Positions 6,756 through 14,355 of a DNA stretch of 32,080 bases are shown here, one piece after another (position 1 is the first letter of the stretch; each line of letters begins with the position of its first letter). The notes below the pieces were generated by a model. The model ran no database searches. It saw nothing but the letters and a program-made list of their open reading frames with translations, and was not told the origin of the DNA. Location: positions 1 to 32,080 of the forward strand of contig JAFLEE010000061.1 of the NCBI GenBank assembly GCA_017302015.1. Direction: 5' to 3'. A program made the translations under genes and the position numbers. This DNA is from Spirochaetota bacterium (GTDB lineage: Bacteria > Spirochaetota > UBA12135 > COTS27 > JAFLEE01).

Positions 6756-7310
6756 ATGCTTCAAAACGAGGACCAAATCATCGAAAGGATCCAGGCGGGA
6801 GAGGACGGGCTCTTCGACCTGCTGGTGGGCGAGTACCAGGACCGCCTGGCCTCCTTCGTCCTGCGAACCCTTGGCGATCGCGATGGCGCCCGGGACGTCT
6901 GCCAGGAATCCTTCCTCAAAGCGTGGAAGGCGATCGGCCGCTTTCGGGGGGAGGCCAGGTTTTCCACCTGGCTCTTCACCATCGCCCGTCGGGAAGCCCT
7001 GCACCACCGCCGCCGCGCGGGAAGGCGCCAGGAAGAGGATTGGGAGCCGCACCAGGACCCACCCGCCGAACGCGGGAACGCCGGGGATCCGGTGGCGCAG
7101 GCGCGCCTCGCCGAATGCCTCGCGAGGCTCCCGGAGGCCCAACGCGCGGCGCTCCACCTCCATTACTTGGAGGCGCGCGACGTGTCGGAAATCGCGGCCA
7201 TCATCGGGCGCGCCGAAGGCACGGTCAAATCCGATCTGGCCCGCGGAAGGGAAACCCTGCGGAAAATTCTCGAAGATGAAACCCAAGGAGCCCGCCATGT
7301 CCCAGCGTGA
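6756..7310 (+). CDS. ECF-type RNA polymerase sigma factor
   Basis: The 184-residue protein has the two domains of an extracytoplasmic-function sigma factor. Region 2 (about 18-85) includes YQDRLASFVLRTLGDRDGARDVCQESFLKAW and the -10-recognising FSTWLFTIARREALHHRRR. Region 4 (about 120-170) includes LPEAQRAALHLHYLEARDVSEIAAIIG and the helix-turn-helix end GTVKSDLARGRETL. The start is uncertain. ATG 6756 gives a normal N-terminus but has no free Shine-Dalgarno, because a hairpin sits directly upstream. An in-frame ATG at 6726 (10 residues longer) has GGAG only 1 nt away and would place the hairpin inside the gene. The next gene overlaps the 3' end by 14 nt and encodes a small membrane protein, as expected for a cognate anti-sigma factor. 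Confidence 0.9.
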   Translation: MLQNEDQIIERIQAGEDGLFDLLVGEYQDRLASFVLRTLGDRDGARDVCQESFLKAWKAIGRFRGEARFSTWLFTIARREALHHRRRAGRRQEEDWEPHQDPPAERGNAGDPVAQARLAECLARLPEAQRAALHLHYLEARDVSEIAAIIGRAEGTVKSDLARGRETLRKILEDETQGARHVPA

Positions 7311-7662
7311 AGCGCACCTAGATCAACGGATCCGGCGCGCCTTGGAACAATCAACGATGGTTGTCGATGTGAGGAGCGCGGTGCGCCAGGGGATCGCGGC
7401 GAGTGCCCGGGCTCGAACGCGGCGGCAACTTCTCTACTTCCGCGCGGGCTATGTCGCGGCCCTGATCGGATGCGCCGCCTCTTTCGTGGTCGCGGGGCGA
7501 TTCTCGGGAGCCTTCCCGGTGCTCGATTTCGTGGGAATTCCCGCCGGGCCCCTGATGGACGCCTTGATGTTCCTTTTCGGGGCCTGCGCCGTGGGCCTCG
7601 GGCTATGGCCGCTCTTTCAGAGGCGCGTCCTGGGGGAGGGTATCGCCCCCCACGAAGCCTAG
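7297..7662 (+). CDS. Small two-helix membrane protein, probable anti-sigma factor
   Basis: The 121-residue protein has a basic cytoplasmic N-terminus (residues 1-45, many Arg), then two hydrophobic segments (about 50-75 and 86-107) and a short tail. It overlaps the ECF sigma gene by 14 nt and has a strong AAGGAG (7285-7290) 6 nt before its ATG, so translation is coupled. Position and topology suggest it holds the sigma factor at the membrane. It lacks the HxxxCxxC zinc motif of classical ZAS anti-sigma factors, and I see no named domain, so the role is inference from context. An in-frame ATG at 7276 is possible, but the ribosome site fits 7297. Confidence 0.65.
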   Translation: MSQREAHLDQRIRRALEQSTMVVDVRSAVRQGIAASARARTRRQLLYFRAGYVAALIGCAASFVVAGRFSGAFPVLDFVGIPAGPLMDALMFLFGACAVGLGLWPLFQRRVLGEGIAPHEA

Positions 7663-7674
7663 CGCCTGCAGGGT

Positions 7675-8322
7675 TCAGTATTTAAGCCGGGCCTCTTCAG
7701 CGGCGGCGAACGCCTCGAGGTCGGCGGTGTTTTCTTCGGGCGTCTTTCCCGGCTTCGGGAACCAATCGGGGCTGACGCGAATGTGGGCGCGGCTGAAGGG
7801 TTTCGGGAAGAAAAAATGGTCCCAGGCGGCGGTGAGCACCCATTTGCGCTCGGCGTGATTGAAGACGAGGACGATGGGCTTGCCGGTCATGAGCGACGCG
7901 GCGACGATCCCGGGCTTGATTCGGCGGAGGGGCCCGACGGGGCCGTCCATGGCGAAGATGCCCGTATCGCCCTCCCGGAGGCGCCGCACGATGGCTTTCA
8001 GGCCGGCGACGGGTTTGCGGCGGCTATCGCCGCGCACCAGGTCGCCGCCGAGGCATTGGATGATGCGCGCCAGGTATTCGCCGTCGCGGTGGTCGGAGAC
8101 GAGGACGGAGGCGGGGTGCCCGGCGCGGCGGATGGCCCCGATGTCGACGCACCAAGGGGCGAAAAGGGCGAATTGCTGGTGCCATAGGCCGACGATCTTC
8201 CCGTGGATGTCCGCATCCCCGGTCTTCTCGAGGCGGACGGAGCGGTAGAGCGCCCGGAGCAGGACGGAACCCAGGTGGCCGGCGAGGAACCAGGCCAAGC
8301 GCTGGGGCAGCGACGGCTTCAC
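7675..8322 (-). CDS. DUF374 lysophospholipid/lipid A acyltransferase-like protein
   Basis: The 215-residue protein has an N-terminal hydrophobic segment and the DUF374 signature in order: LWHQQF (about 47-52), VSDHRDGEYLARI (about 75-87), RGDSRR and AMDGPVGPLRRIKPGIVAAS. This family is related to LpxL-type and PlsC-type acyltransferases. It is thought to act on lipid A or Kdo at the cytoplasmic face of the inner membrane, though few members have been tested. The start ATG overlaps the stop of the upstream oxidoreductase (8319-8322), so the two are translated together. The gene ends 12 nt from the convergent anti-sigma gene. The C-terminus (AAEEARLKY) is intact. Confidence 0.82.
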   Translation of the reverse strand: MKPSLPQRLAWFLAGHLGSVLLRALYRSVRLEKTGDADIHGKIVGLWHQQFALFAPWCVDIGAIRRAGHPASVLVSDHRDGEYLARIIQCLGGDLVRGDSRRKPVAGLKAIVRRLREGDTGIFAMDGPVGPLRRIKPGIVAASLMTGKPIVLVFNHAERKWVLTAAWDHFFFPKPFSRAHIRVSPDWFPKPGKTPEENTADLEAFAAAEEARLKY

Positions 8323-9296
8323 GGCCTTCGGGAGGACGCCTGGCGGAGGATCTCGGCGGCCACGCGCAGCGTCTCGAGATCGGTGAGGTTTTCCCGGTAG
8401 GCAGCTTCCAGGCCCGAGGCGGGGCCTTGGATGGATCGGATGAAATGGAGGATCTCGCTGCGTAGGGGGTTATCCCGGTGGACGAAGACGCGTTCCACCA
8501 AGGCCTCCTGCTTGTAGCGGATCTGCTCGGCGGAGGTGGTGGTGGTGCTGGCGGCCTGGCGGTGGATCTGGAGGTCTTGGGTGGTGAAGTCGAGGGTGAT
8601 GTAGCTGGTTTTTTGGGAGATCGAGAGGGTGCGGATCTTCTCCTGGGTGACGCGCGAGGCCGTGAAGGTGGCGACGCACCCGTTCTCGAAGGCGACGAGG
8701 GCGCTGGCGGCGTCTTCGTGCGGGGAACCGGCGGCGAAGGAACCCTGGCCGTGGACCGCGACCACGGGGGCGTTCACCGTCCGCAAACAGATGTCGAGGT
8801 CGTGGATCATGAGGTCCATCACCACGCCGCAATCGACGATGCGCCCGGAATTGGGGCCCAGGCGCCGGCTCTCCCAGAGGTGGGGTTGCTCGACGATATG
8901 CTGGAGCTCCTGGACGGCGCCGTTATAGCGCTCCACATGGCCGACGTGGAGGATGCGCTTGCGTTCCCGGGCGAGTTCCACCAGTTCGGCGGCGTCTTCG
9001 ACCTTTTGGGTGAGGGGCTTCTCGATGAGGGCGTGCCGGCCCTTTTCCAGTACGCGCAGGCCGATGGCGTGGTGGAGGGAGGTGGGGACGCAGACGGAGA
9101 GGGCGTCGCAGGAATCCAGGAGCGTATCGAGATCGGCGAAGGGCGTCACCCGGTAGCGCTCGGCGATCTCTCGGGTGCGTTCGGGGCTCAGATCATGGAC
9201 GCCGACGAATTGGATCTCGGGGATCGCCGAGAGCAGGTTCACGTGGAAGAGGCCCATATGGCCGAGCCCGACGACGCCATAACGCAATTTGTTCAC
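8319..9296 (-). CDS. Gfo/Idh/MocA oxidoreductase of the lipid A-associated (GnnA-like) branch
   Basis: The 325-residue protein has a Rossmann NAD(P) domain (GLGHMG, about 10-15), EKP at 92-94 with the catalytic lysine, and the C-terminal alpha/beta domain with DLMIHDLD (161-168). The blocks GHVERYN, SRRLGPNSGR, FENGCVATFTASRV and SYITLDF are those I associate with the subfamily found in lipid A gene clusters. There GnnA oxidises UDP-GlcNAc at C3 before amination to give 3-amino lipid A. The overlapping DUF374 gene supports an envelope-lipid role. No GnnB aminotransferase or LpxA is in the window, so the substrate is inference. The start is GTG 9294-9296. There is no Shine-Dalgarno, and a TAGAAT box lies only 6 nt upstream, suggesting a leaderless mRNA. 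Confidence 0.83.
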   Translation of the reverse strand: MNKLRYGVVGLGHMGLFHVNLLSAIPEIQFVGVHDLSPERTREIAERYRVTPFADLDTLLDSCDALSVCVPTSLHHAIGLRVLEKGRHALIEKPLTQKVEDAAELVELARERKRILHVGHVERYNGAVQELQHIVEQPHLWESRRLGPNSGRIVDCGVVMDLMIHDLDICLRTVNAPVVAVHGQGSFAAGSPHEDAASALVAFENGCVATFTASRVTQEKIRTLSISQKTSYITLDFTTQDLQIHRQAASTTTTSAEQIRYKQEALVERVFVHRDNPLRSEILHFIRSIQGPASGLEAAYRENLTDLETLRVAAEILRQASSRRP

Positions 9297-9302
9297 CCAT
9301 GG

Positions 9303-9308
9303 ATTCTA
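9303..9308 (-). promoter_or_regulatory. -10 box 6 nt from the GTG start of the GnnA-like gene
   Basis: On the minus strand TAGAAT is followed by six bases and then GTG. Transcription would begin at the start codon. No good -35 box is visible at 9326-9331. Confidence 0.45.
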
Positions 9309-9431
9309 TCGTGCCGTAACTCCCCGGGCCATGCCGCCTCGGAGGCCGGATAAAATGGTAAAATTTGCATCTCGCGCGAAATCCGGAGGGTCGGACGACC
9401 CTTTTCCCGCCTAAAAGATCCAGTGGATGCC

Positions 9432-10322
9432 ATGAACCTTCTCCCAGATTTGAACCGGCGCTTCCCCGTCCCGGGGCTGCGATTCGAGGCGGGCCCCGGC
9501 GGCCTGGTCCAGGCCGTGATCCAGACCCCCTCGGCCAAGGCCCGCTTGGCGCTCCACGGCGCGCATCTCATGGAGTGGACGCCCGCGAATTCCTCCCCGG
9601 TCCTCTGGATGAGCGGTCGTTCCCAACTCGAAGCCCGCAAGCCCATACGCGGCGGGGTGCCGATCTGTTGGCCGTGGTTCGGCGCCCACGCCGACGCGAA
9701 CCTGCCCATGCACGGCTTCGCGCGCCTCTCAAATTGGACGGTCGAAAGCGCTTCACGGGGGGCCGACGGGGTCGTCCACCTCGCCTTGTTCCTCGATCCC
9801 AAAGACGTCCCGCCCGCGGGCTGGCCCCATGCCTGGGGCCTCCGATATGAAATCGAGGTGGGGCCCGACCTGATCCTGCGGCGCACCACCCGCAATACGG
9901 GGGGCGAACCTTTCTCCTTCACGGCCGCCCTCCACACCTATTTCACCGTGGGAGACGTGCGCCAAGTGCGCCTCCATGGATTCGAGAACCACGGGTTCCT
10001 CGATCGCCTCACCGGGCTGCGTCACGTGGAGACCGCCCCCGTTCAATTCGCCGGCGAGACGGACCGCATCTACCCGACGCATTCCGGGGCCGCGGAAATC
10101 GAGGATCCAGCGCTCAAACGCCGCATCCGCATCGAGAAGCGCGGGAGCGGCTCCAGCGTGGTTTGGAATCCCCATGTCCAAAAGGCCCGCAGCCTCCCCG
10201 ATTTCGGGGACGACGAATGGCCCTCCATGCTGTGCGTGGAAGCCGCCAATGTCCTGGAGGACGCCGTGACCCTGGGCGCCGGGGAGGCGCATGTCCTTGA
10301 AGTCCGCATCCAGGTTTCTTAG
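9432..10322 (+). CDS. D-hexose-6-phosphate mutarotase (YeaD/aldose 1-epimerase-like)
   Basis: The protein is about 296 residues from ATG 9432; an in-frame GTG at 9423 is an alternative, and GTGGA lies 4 nt before the ATG. It belongs to the galactose-mutarotase fold, YeaD branch: ALHGAHLMEWTP, then SQLEARKPIRGGVPICWPWFG, with HGFARLSNW, AALHTYFTVGD (catalytic His) and DEWPSMLCVEAANV (catalytic Glu). It should speed alpha/beta interconversion of a hexose 6-phosphate in the cytoplasm. AT-rich TAAAAT-like boxes occur around 9351-9364 upstream and may be its promoter. The FecR-domain gene starts inside its 3' end (32-nt overlap), so the downstream envelope genes ride on the same transcript. Confidence 0.88.
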   Translation: MNLLPDLNRRFPVPGLRFEAGPGGLVQAVIQTPSAKARLALHGAHLMEWTPANSSPVLWMSGRSQLEARKPIRGGVPICWPWFGAHADANLPMHGFARLSNWTVESASRGADGVVHLALFLDPKDVPPAGWPHAWGLRYEIEVGPDLILRRTTRNTGGEPFSFTAALHTYFTVGDVRQVRLHGFENHGFLDRLTGLRHVETAPVQFAGETDRIYPTHSGAAEIEDPALKRRIRIEKRGSGSSVVWNPHVQKARSLPDFGDDEWPSMLCVEAANVLEDAVTLGAGEAHVLEVRIQVS

Positions 10323-11016
10323 CGCCGCGCTCCTGCTGGTCGCCTTCGCCCGAGGCGAGGCGGCGTTCCTGGTGATCGAGCGTCTCGGCGTGGCCCAGGT
10401 CCGCCTCGGCACGGGTTCCAATGAAGGAACCTCCGGGGTTCCGTGGCGGGATGTGGAAAACAGCATGAAGATCCCTCCCGGGAGCTTGCTACGCACGGGC
10501 GACGCCTCGGTGCTTCGGTTTTGGCTGCGCCCCATGGCCAGACTCTCCCTCGGTGAAAAATCCAAACTCATCCTCTCCACGGAGTTCGCGGGCAACCGGC
10601 AGGTCCACCTCGCCGTGGTGGACGAAGGCCGCGCCTGCCTCGAGGCGCCCCGACTGGAGGAGAATCTTCTCCACGAGATCCGCCTGGGCGAGGTACGGGT
10701 CCAATGCGGCCGGGGGAAGGTATTGGTTTCCCGGAGCGCGGCCGAAAACACGGTTTCGATCTGGCAATGGGAAGGGGAAAGCCACGTCACCGCCGATGCG
10801 GCTGAAGACGGCGCCTCGGACGATCGGGGAAGCCGCCTCGGCCCGGTGCGCGGCGTCAGCCTCGCGGCCCGGGAGCGACTCATGGTGCGGAACCTGCGCT
10901 ACTCGAAACGAACTTTCGAAGGGGTGCCCGAAGAGTTCGGCTTTGCCTTCGTGAAGCCGGCGGCGAAACCCCGCGGCAGCGAGGGGTATTTGGATAAACG
11001 GGAGCGTTGGGAATGA
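10291..11016 (+). CDS. Exported FecR-domain protein
   Basis: The 241-residue protein has a signal peptide (about 1-24, FLSAALLLVAFARGEAA). A FecR-type domain follows at about 55-165: PGSLLRTGDASVLRFWL, then RLSLGEKSKLIL and VDEGRACL. The tail is charged. FecR domains are beta-rich modules, found in periplasmic anti-sigma regulators and in many secreted or cell-surface proteins. With no cytoplasmic anti-sigma part, this one is simply a periplasmic or surface protein. GGGGAG precedes the ATG by about 4 nt. It overlaps the mutarotase gene upstream and shares ATGA (11013-11016) with the next gene, so the two envelope proteins probably work together. The function is unknown. Confidence 0.75.
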   Translation: MSLKSASRFLSAALLLVAFARGEAAFLVIERLGVAQVRLGTGSNEGTSGVPWRDVENSMKIPPGSLLRTGDASVLRFWLRPMARLSLGEKSKLILSTEFAGNRQVHLAVVDEGRACLEAPRLEENLLHEIRLGEVRVQCGRGKVLVSRSAAENTVSIWQWEGESHVTADAAEDGASDDRGSRLGPVRGVSLAARERLMVRNLRYSKRTFEGVPEEFGFAFVKPAAKPRGSEGYLDKRERWE

Positions 11017-12152
11017 AAAAATCAGCCTGGATTCTATGCATGGGATGGCTCCTCACGGCTCCCCTCCCGGGGATGCCCCGCATCATCAAGGAAGTCCTCG
11101 AGACCAATACCGCCTACCGCTCCTGGGCCGCGGCCCCCGCCGCATGGAGCGGCCAGGGTTGGATCATCTCCAACCATATCTCGCGCCATGGCTATAACGT
11201 GGCGGGAAAAATCGTAAAGATCTACGCGGAACCGGAGGATGCGGGCCAATTCCGCGTCGTCGGGAGCGCTCCGGTCTCCCCGGAGGAGGAAGAGGCGGAG
11301 TTCTGGGAAACGGGAGACCGCCCCGGGCCCGACCGATTGGCCGAACGGGAGCGCGATGAAAAAAAGAAGCGCGACACCCCCTGGACCGAGGGGCCCGCCG
11401 TTCAAGGCAAGACCGACATGTTCGGCCGGGTCTCCTTCCTCTTCGTCCCCTCGGTCCGCTTCCAGGGCCGCGCCGATGTGCGGGTATGTTTCGTCAATCA
11501 ATCCACGGGCTTCTCCGAGCACGTCGTCCTCCATCGCCTCGAGGTTCGAAGCCGCGCCAGCTTCATCCTGGAGACGACCCTTCTCGCCGTTCTCCTCGCG
11601 GCTTTGGCGATCGCTTCCGTGCTGGCGGCCCGCGCCGTCTGGCGTCCCGAACCCCCCGTGGTCGCCCTGCTCCTTTTTCCGTGGCTTTCGGCGTGGGGCG
11701 GAAAACCCGTTTCCGCCGGGACCTTACGGCGATGGGCGATCTTGTTCACCCTCGATGGCCTCGCGATCGCCGTGGGGAACTCGGTCTTTCCCGGGATGGG
11801 ATGGGCGATCCTATCTGCGGTGCCCCTCCTGATCCTATTTCGGCGGACTGCCGAACGTCTGGGAACGGGATCCGTCCTCCTGATGGCCTTGTTCCTCGCC
11901 CAGAGCGTGCTGGCGATTTGGATGGCCCATTGGGGCGGCGCGGACCTCCTCGGCCCCCTGGTCCGGGAGAGTTATGGGGGATGGATTTTAGGGCCCCTCG
12001 TGGCCATCCTGCTCCCGAACCCGGCGCTCGCATTCCCGGTCCTCGGATGGCTTTTGGGAAGCGGCCTCCTCGATGCGGGCCGCGCCCTGGTATCGCTCCC
12101 GGTCTTCTTCGCCGCCTACGGGCTCCTGGAATGGCGTAAAGGGGAACGCTAG
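11013..12152 (+). CDS. Exported polytopic membrane protein of unknown function
   Basis: The protein has 379 residues from ATG 11013; GGGAGC (11000-11005) is 7 nt upstream, and an in-frame TTG at 11007 is less likely. It has a signal sequence (1-20), then a periplasmic region of about 160 residues containing an acidic/basic stretch (about 94-120: EEEEAEFWETGD and ERERDEKKKRD). A segment resembling an Ig-like or carboxypeptidase-regulatory beta domain follows (GKTDMFGRVSFLF, then ADVRVCFVNQSTG). The second half is membrane: about 190-212, then roughly five more helices up to residue 370. I recognise no family. It is coupled to the FecR-domain gene (ATGA) and is directly followed by der. A link between a surface beta-domain and a membrane carrier or sensor is conceivable but unproven. 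Confidence 0.6.
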   Translation: MKKSAWILCMGWLLTAPLPGMPRIIKEVLETNTAYRSWAAAPAAWSGQGWIISNHISRHGYNVAGKIVKIYAEPEDAGQFRVVGSAPVSPEEEEAEFWETGDRPGPDRLAERERDEKKKRDTPWTEGPAVQGKTDMFGRVSFLFVPSVRFQGRADVRVCFVNQSTGFSEHVVLHRLEVRSRASFILETTLLAVLLAALAIASVLAARAVWRPEPPVVALLLFPWLSAWGGKPVSAGTLRRWAILFTLDGLAIAVGNSVFPGMGWAILSAVPLLILFRRTAERLGTGSVLLMALFLAQSVLAIWMAHWGGADLLGPLVRESYGGWILGPLVAILLPNPALAFPVLGWLLGSGLLDAGRALVSLPVFFAAYGLLEWRKGER

Positions 12153-13643
12153 GTGTACCGCGTCATCCTCGTCGGCCGTCCCAACGCGGGAAAGTCGACC
12201 CTCTTCAACGCCCTGACGGGGAAGAAGAAATCCATCGTGTCCCCCCAGGCCCACGCCACCCGTGACCTTCTCCATTCCCTGGTGAAGAGTTCCCGAAAGA
12301 CCTGGGTCCTCACCGACATGGGCGGCATCGGCGCCTCGGAGGATCCCCTGGACCTCGCCGCCATGGGCCGCGGTTGGAAGGAACTCGAGCGCGTCGACGT
12401 GGCCCTCGTGGTGGTCGACCTCGCCGATTTCAGCCCCGACGACCGGCGGCTGCTCAATCGCCTGCGCAAGACCGGCAAGCCGATGGTGGTGGCGGGCAAT
12501 AAGATCGACGATCCCCGGTCCGAGAACACGGTCGACGAACTCTACCGGGCGGGCTTTCCGCCGGTGGTCCCGGTCTCCGCCCTGGAAGAACGGGGCGTCG
12601 ACGAGGTCCGCGAGGCCGTCGGTCGGGCCATCGACGCCCTGGTCGAAGGGGGCATCCCGGCCCGCGATCCGCTTTTGGGCGAGAACCTGGCGCGCGCCTT
12701 CGATTCCACCGTGGTGCTCCTCGGCCGGCCGAACGCGGGAAAATCGAGCCTCATGAACCGCTTCCTGAAATCCGACCGGGCCCTGGTGGGCGAGAAGCCC
12801 GGCACGACCCGCGACGCCGTCGTCGATTTCGTCTCAAGAAACGGCAAGCGCATCCGCATGTTCGACACCGCGGGCCTGCGGCGGCGCAGTTCCCTCAAGG
12901 GCCTCGAGTCCACCCTCGAGGGGCGCTCTGTGGAGAAGACCGTGGGCTCCATGCACGCCGGCGACGCGGCGATCCTCGTCATCGACGGGACGGAGGACCT
13001 GGCCGAGCAGGACAAGAAGATCGCGGCCGTCGCCGTGCACCACCGCAAGAACCTCATCGTCGCGGTGAATAAATGGGACCTCGTGCAGGACAAGCGCTGG
13101 GTGGAGTACGAAGACCGCCTGCGCTACCTCTTCCCCCATATCCGGACCGTGCCGGTGCTCCCCGTCTCGGCCAAGACGGGCCTCAATATCGAAAAACTCC
13201 TGGAGACCGCCCTGGGGCAACTCAGCGTGCGCCAGACGCGCTTCCCCACGGCCGAACTCAACCGGGTCCTCCAGACCGCCATGCGGGAGCGTCCGCCCTC
13301 CGCCGCCGGGGGCGGGGTGCTGAAGGTTTTTTACGGGGTACAATTGGACGGCGAGCCCCCCGTTTTCCGCGTCTTCATCAACGGGAAGAAGCGCCTCACG
13401 GCGAATTACGCCAAGTACCTCGAGAACGCCCTGGTGAACGCCAAGGAACTCGGCGGCACCCCGATCCGCGTGGAATTCCGAGACCACGACAGCGAGCACC
13501 GGCGAAAAAACGACGCGGCGGGGAAAGAGGCCGACAAGAAGAAGCCGCCTCGTTTCGGCCGCAAACCCCGCGACGAAGCGGAATCGGCCATCGAAGAGAC
13601 CCCCGAACCGAACGACGAAGAATCCAAGAGAGGTGAACTATGA
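12153..13643 (+). CDS. der: Ribosome-assembly GTPase Der (EngA)
   Basis: The 496-residue protein has tandem GTPase domains and a KH-like domain, unique to Der, which acts in 50S subunit maturation. Domain 1 has G1 GRPNAGKST (8-16), a G3 variant DMGG instead of the usual DTGG, and G4 NKID. Domain 2 has G1 GRPNAGKSS, G3 DTAG, G4 NKWD and G5 SAK. The KH domain follows (PPVFRVFINGKKRLTANYAKYLENAL). A charged C-terminal extension of about 55 residues (rich in K, R, D and E) ends in KRGEL. The start is GTG 12153, immediately after the previous stop, with AAGGGGA upstream. The stop overlaps plsY as ATGA, a common genomic pairing. Confidence 0.96.
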   Translation: MYRVILVGRPNAGKSTLFNALTGKKKSIVSPQAHATRDLLHSLVKSSRKTWVLTDMGGIGASEDPLDLAAMGRGWKELERVDVALVVVDLADFSPDDRRLLNRLRKTGKPMVVAGNKIDDPRSENTVDELYRAGFPPVVPVSALEERGVDEVREAVGRAIDALVEGGIPARDPLLGENLARAFDSTVVLLGRPNAGKSSLMNRFLKSDRALVGEKPGTTRDAVVDFVSRNGKRIRMFDTAGLRRRSSLKGLESTLEGRSVEKTVGSMHAGDAAILVIDGTEDLAEQDKKIAAVAVHHRKNLIVAVNKWDLVQDKRWVEYEDRLRYLFPHIRTVPVLPVSAKTGLNIEKLLETALGQLSVRQTRFPTAELNRVLQTAMRERPPSAAGGGVLKVFYGVQLDGEPPVFRVFINGKKRLTANYAKYLENALVNAKELGGTPIRVEFRDHDSEHRRKNDAAGKEADKKKPPRFGRKPRDEAESAIEETPEPNDEESKRGEL

Positions 13644-14338
13644 GCGCGCTCATCATCGCGATTTCCCTGTCCTGCCTGGCCGCCTATCTCACGGGGGCCA
13701 TCCCCTTCTCTTTCCTGATCGCCAGGATGAAGGGGGTCGACCTGCGGAAGGTGGGCAGCGGCAATATCGGGGCCACCAACGTCATCCGCTCCTGCGGAAA
13801 GGCCGCCGGCGCGGCGGCCTACGTGCTCGATATCTCCAAGGGAGTACTCGGGGCGCTTTGGGTGCTCCTTATCCAAAGGACCTTCGCCCACCAAGCGCCT
13901 GACCTCTTCCAACGCTACGACGCCCTGTTCCTGGTCGCCGACCTCATGCCCATCGTCGGGCACATGTTCCCGGTGTTCCTCAAGTTCAAGGGCGGTAAGG
14001 GCGTGGCGACCTCCGCCGGGGTCTTCCTATTCCTCATCCCCGTGCCGCTCCTCGGGGTCGTGAGCGCGTTCCTCGTGGTTTTCCTCGCTTCGCGCATCAT
14101 CTCGCTCTCTTCGATCGTCGCGGCCTTCCTGCTCCCGATCCTTTTCGCCGCCCACCAATACGCGGCCGACCGGCTCCCGGGGTTCCTCGCCTACCGCGGG
14201 GAAGTGCAGGCGCGGTACGGGCTGCCCCTTCTAGGCATCACCGCCTTCGTGGGCCTCTTCATCGTCTGGCGCCACCGGGAGAATATCCGCCGCATCGCCC
14301 GGGGCGAAGAGCACCGCTTCGGTTCGAAGAAGAAATAG
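13640..14338 (+). CDS. plsY: Glycerol-3-phosphate acyltransferase PlsY
   Basis: The 232-residue inner-membrane protein makes lysophosphatidate from acyl-phosphate and glycerol 3-phosphate, the first step of phospholipid synthesis in most bacteria. The three conserved cytoplasmic motifs are present: GAIPFSFLIA followed by RKVGSGNIGATNVIR (motif 1), GHMFPVFLKFKGGKGVATSAG (motif 2, phosphate loop) and WRHRENIRRIARGEE (motif 3). About seven hydrophobic segments are seen, and the length is a little above the usual 200 residues because of a longer stretch at about 75-95. It is coupled to der through ATGA and ends convergently, 17 nt from dnaJ. Confidence 0.95.
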   Translation: MSALIIAISLSCLAAYLTGAIPFSFLIARMKGVDLRKVGSGNIGATNVIRSCGKAAGAAAYVLDISKGVLGALWVLLIQRTFAHQAPDLFQRYDALFLVADLMPIVGHMFPVFLKFKGGKGVATSAGVFLFLIPVPLLGVVSAFLVVFLASRIISLSSIVAAFLLPILFAAHQYAADRLPGFLAYRGEVQARYGLPLLGITAFVGLFIVWRHRENIRRIARGEEHRFGSKKK

Positions 14339-14355
14339 GGCCCCCGGCCCCGGCC

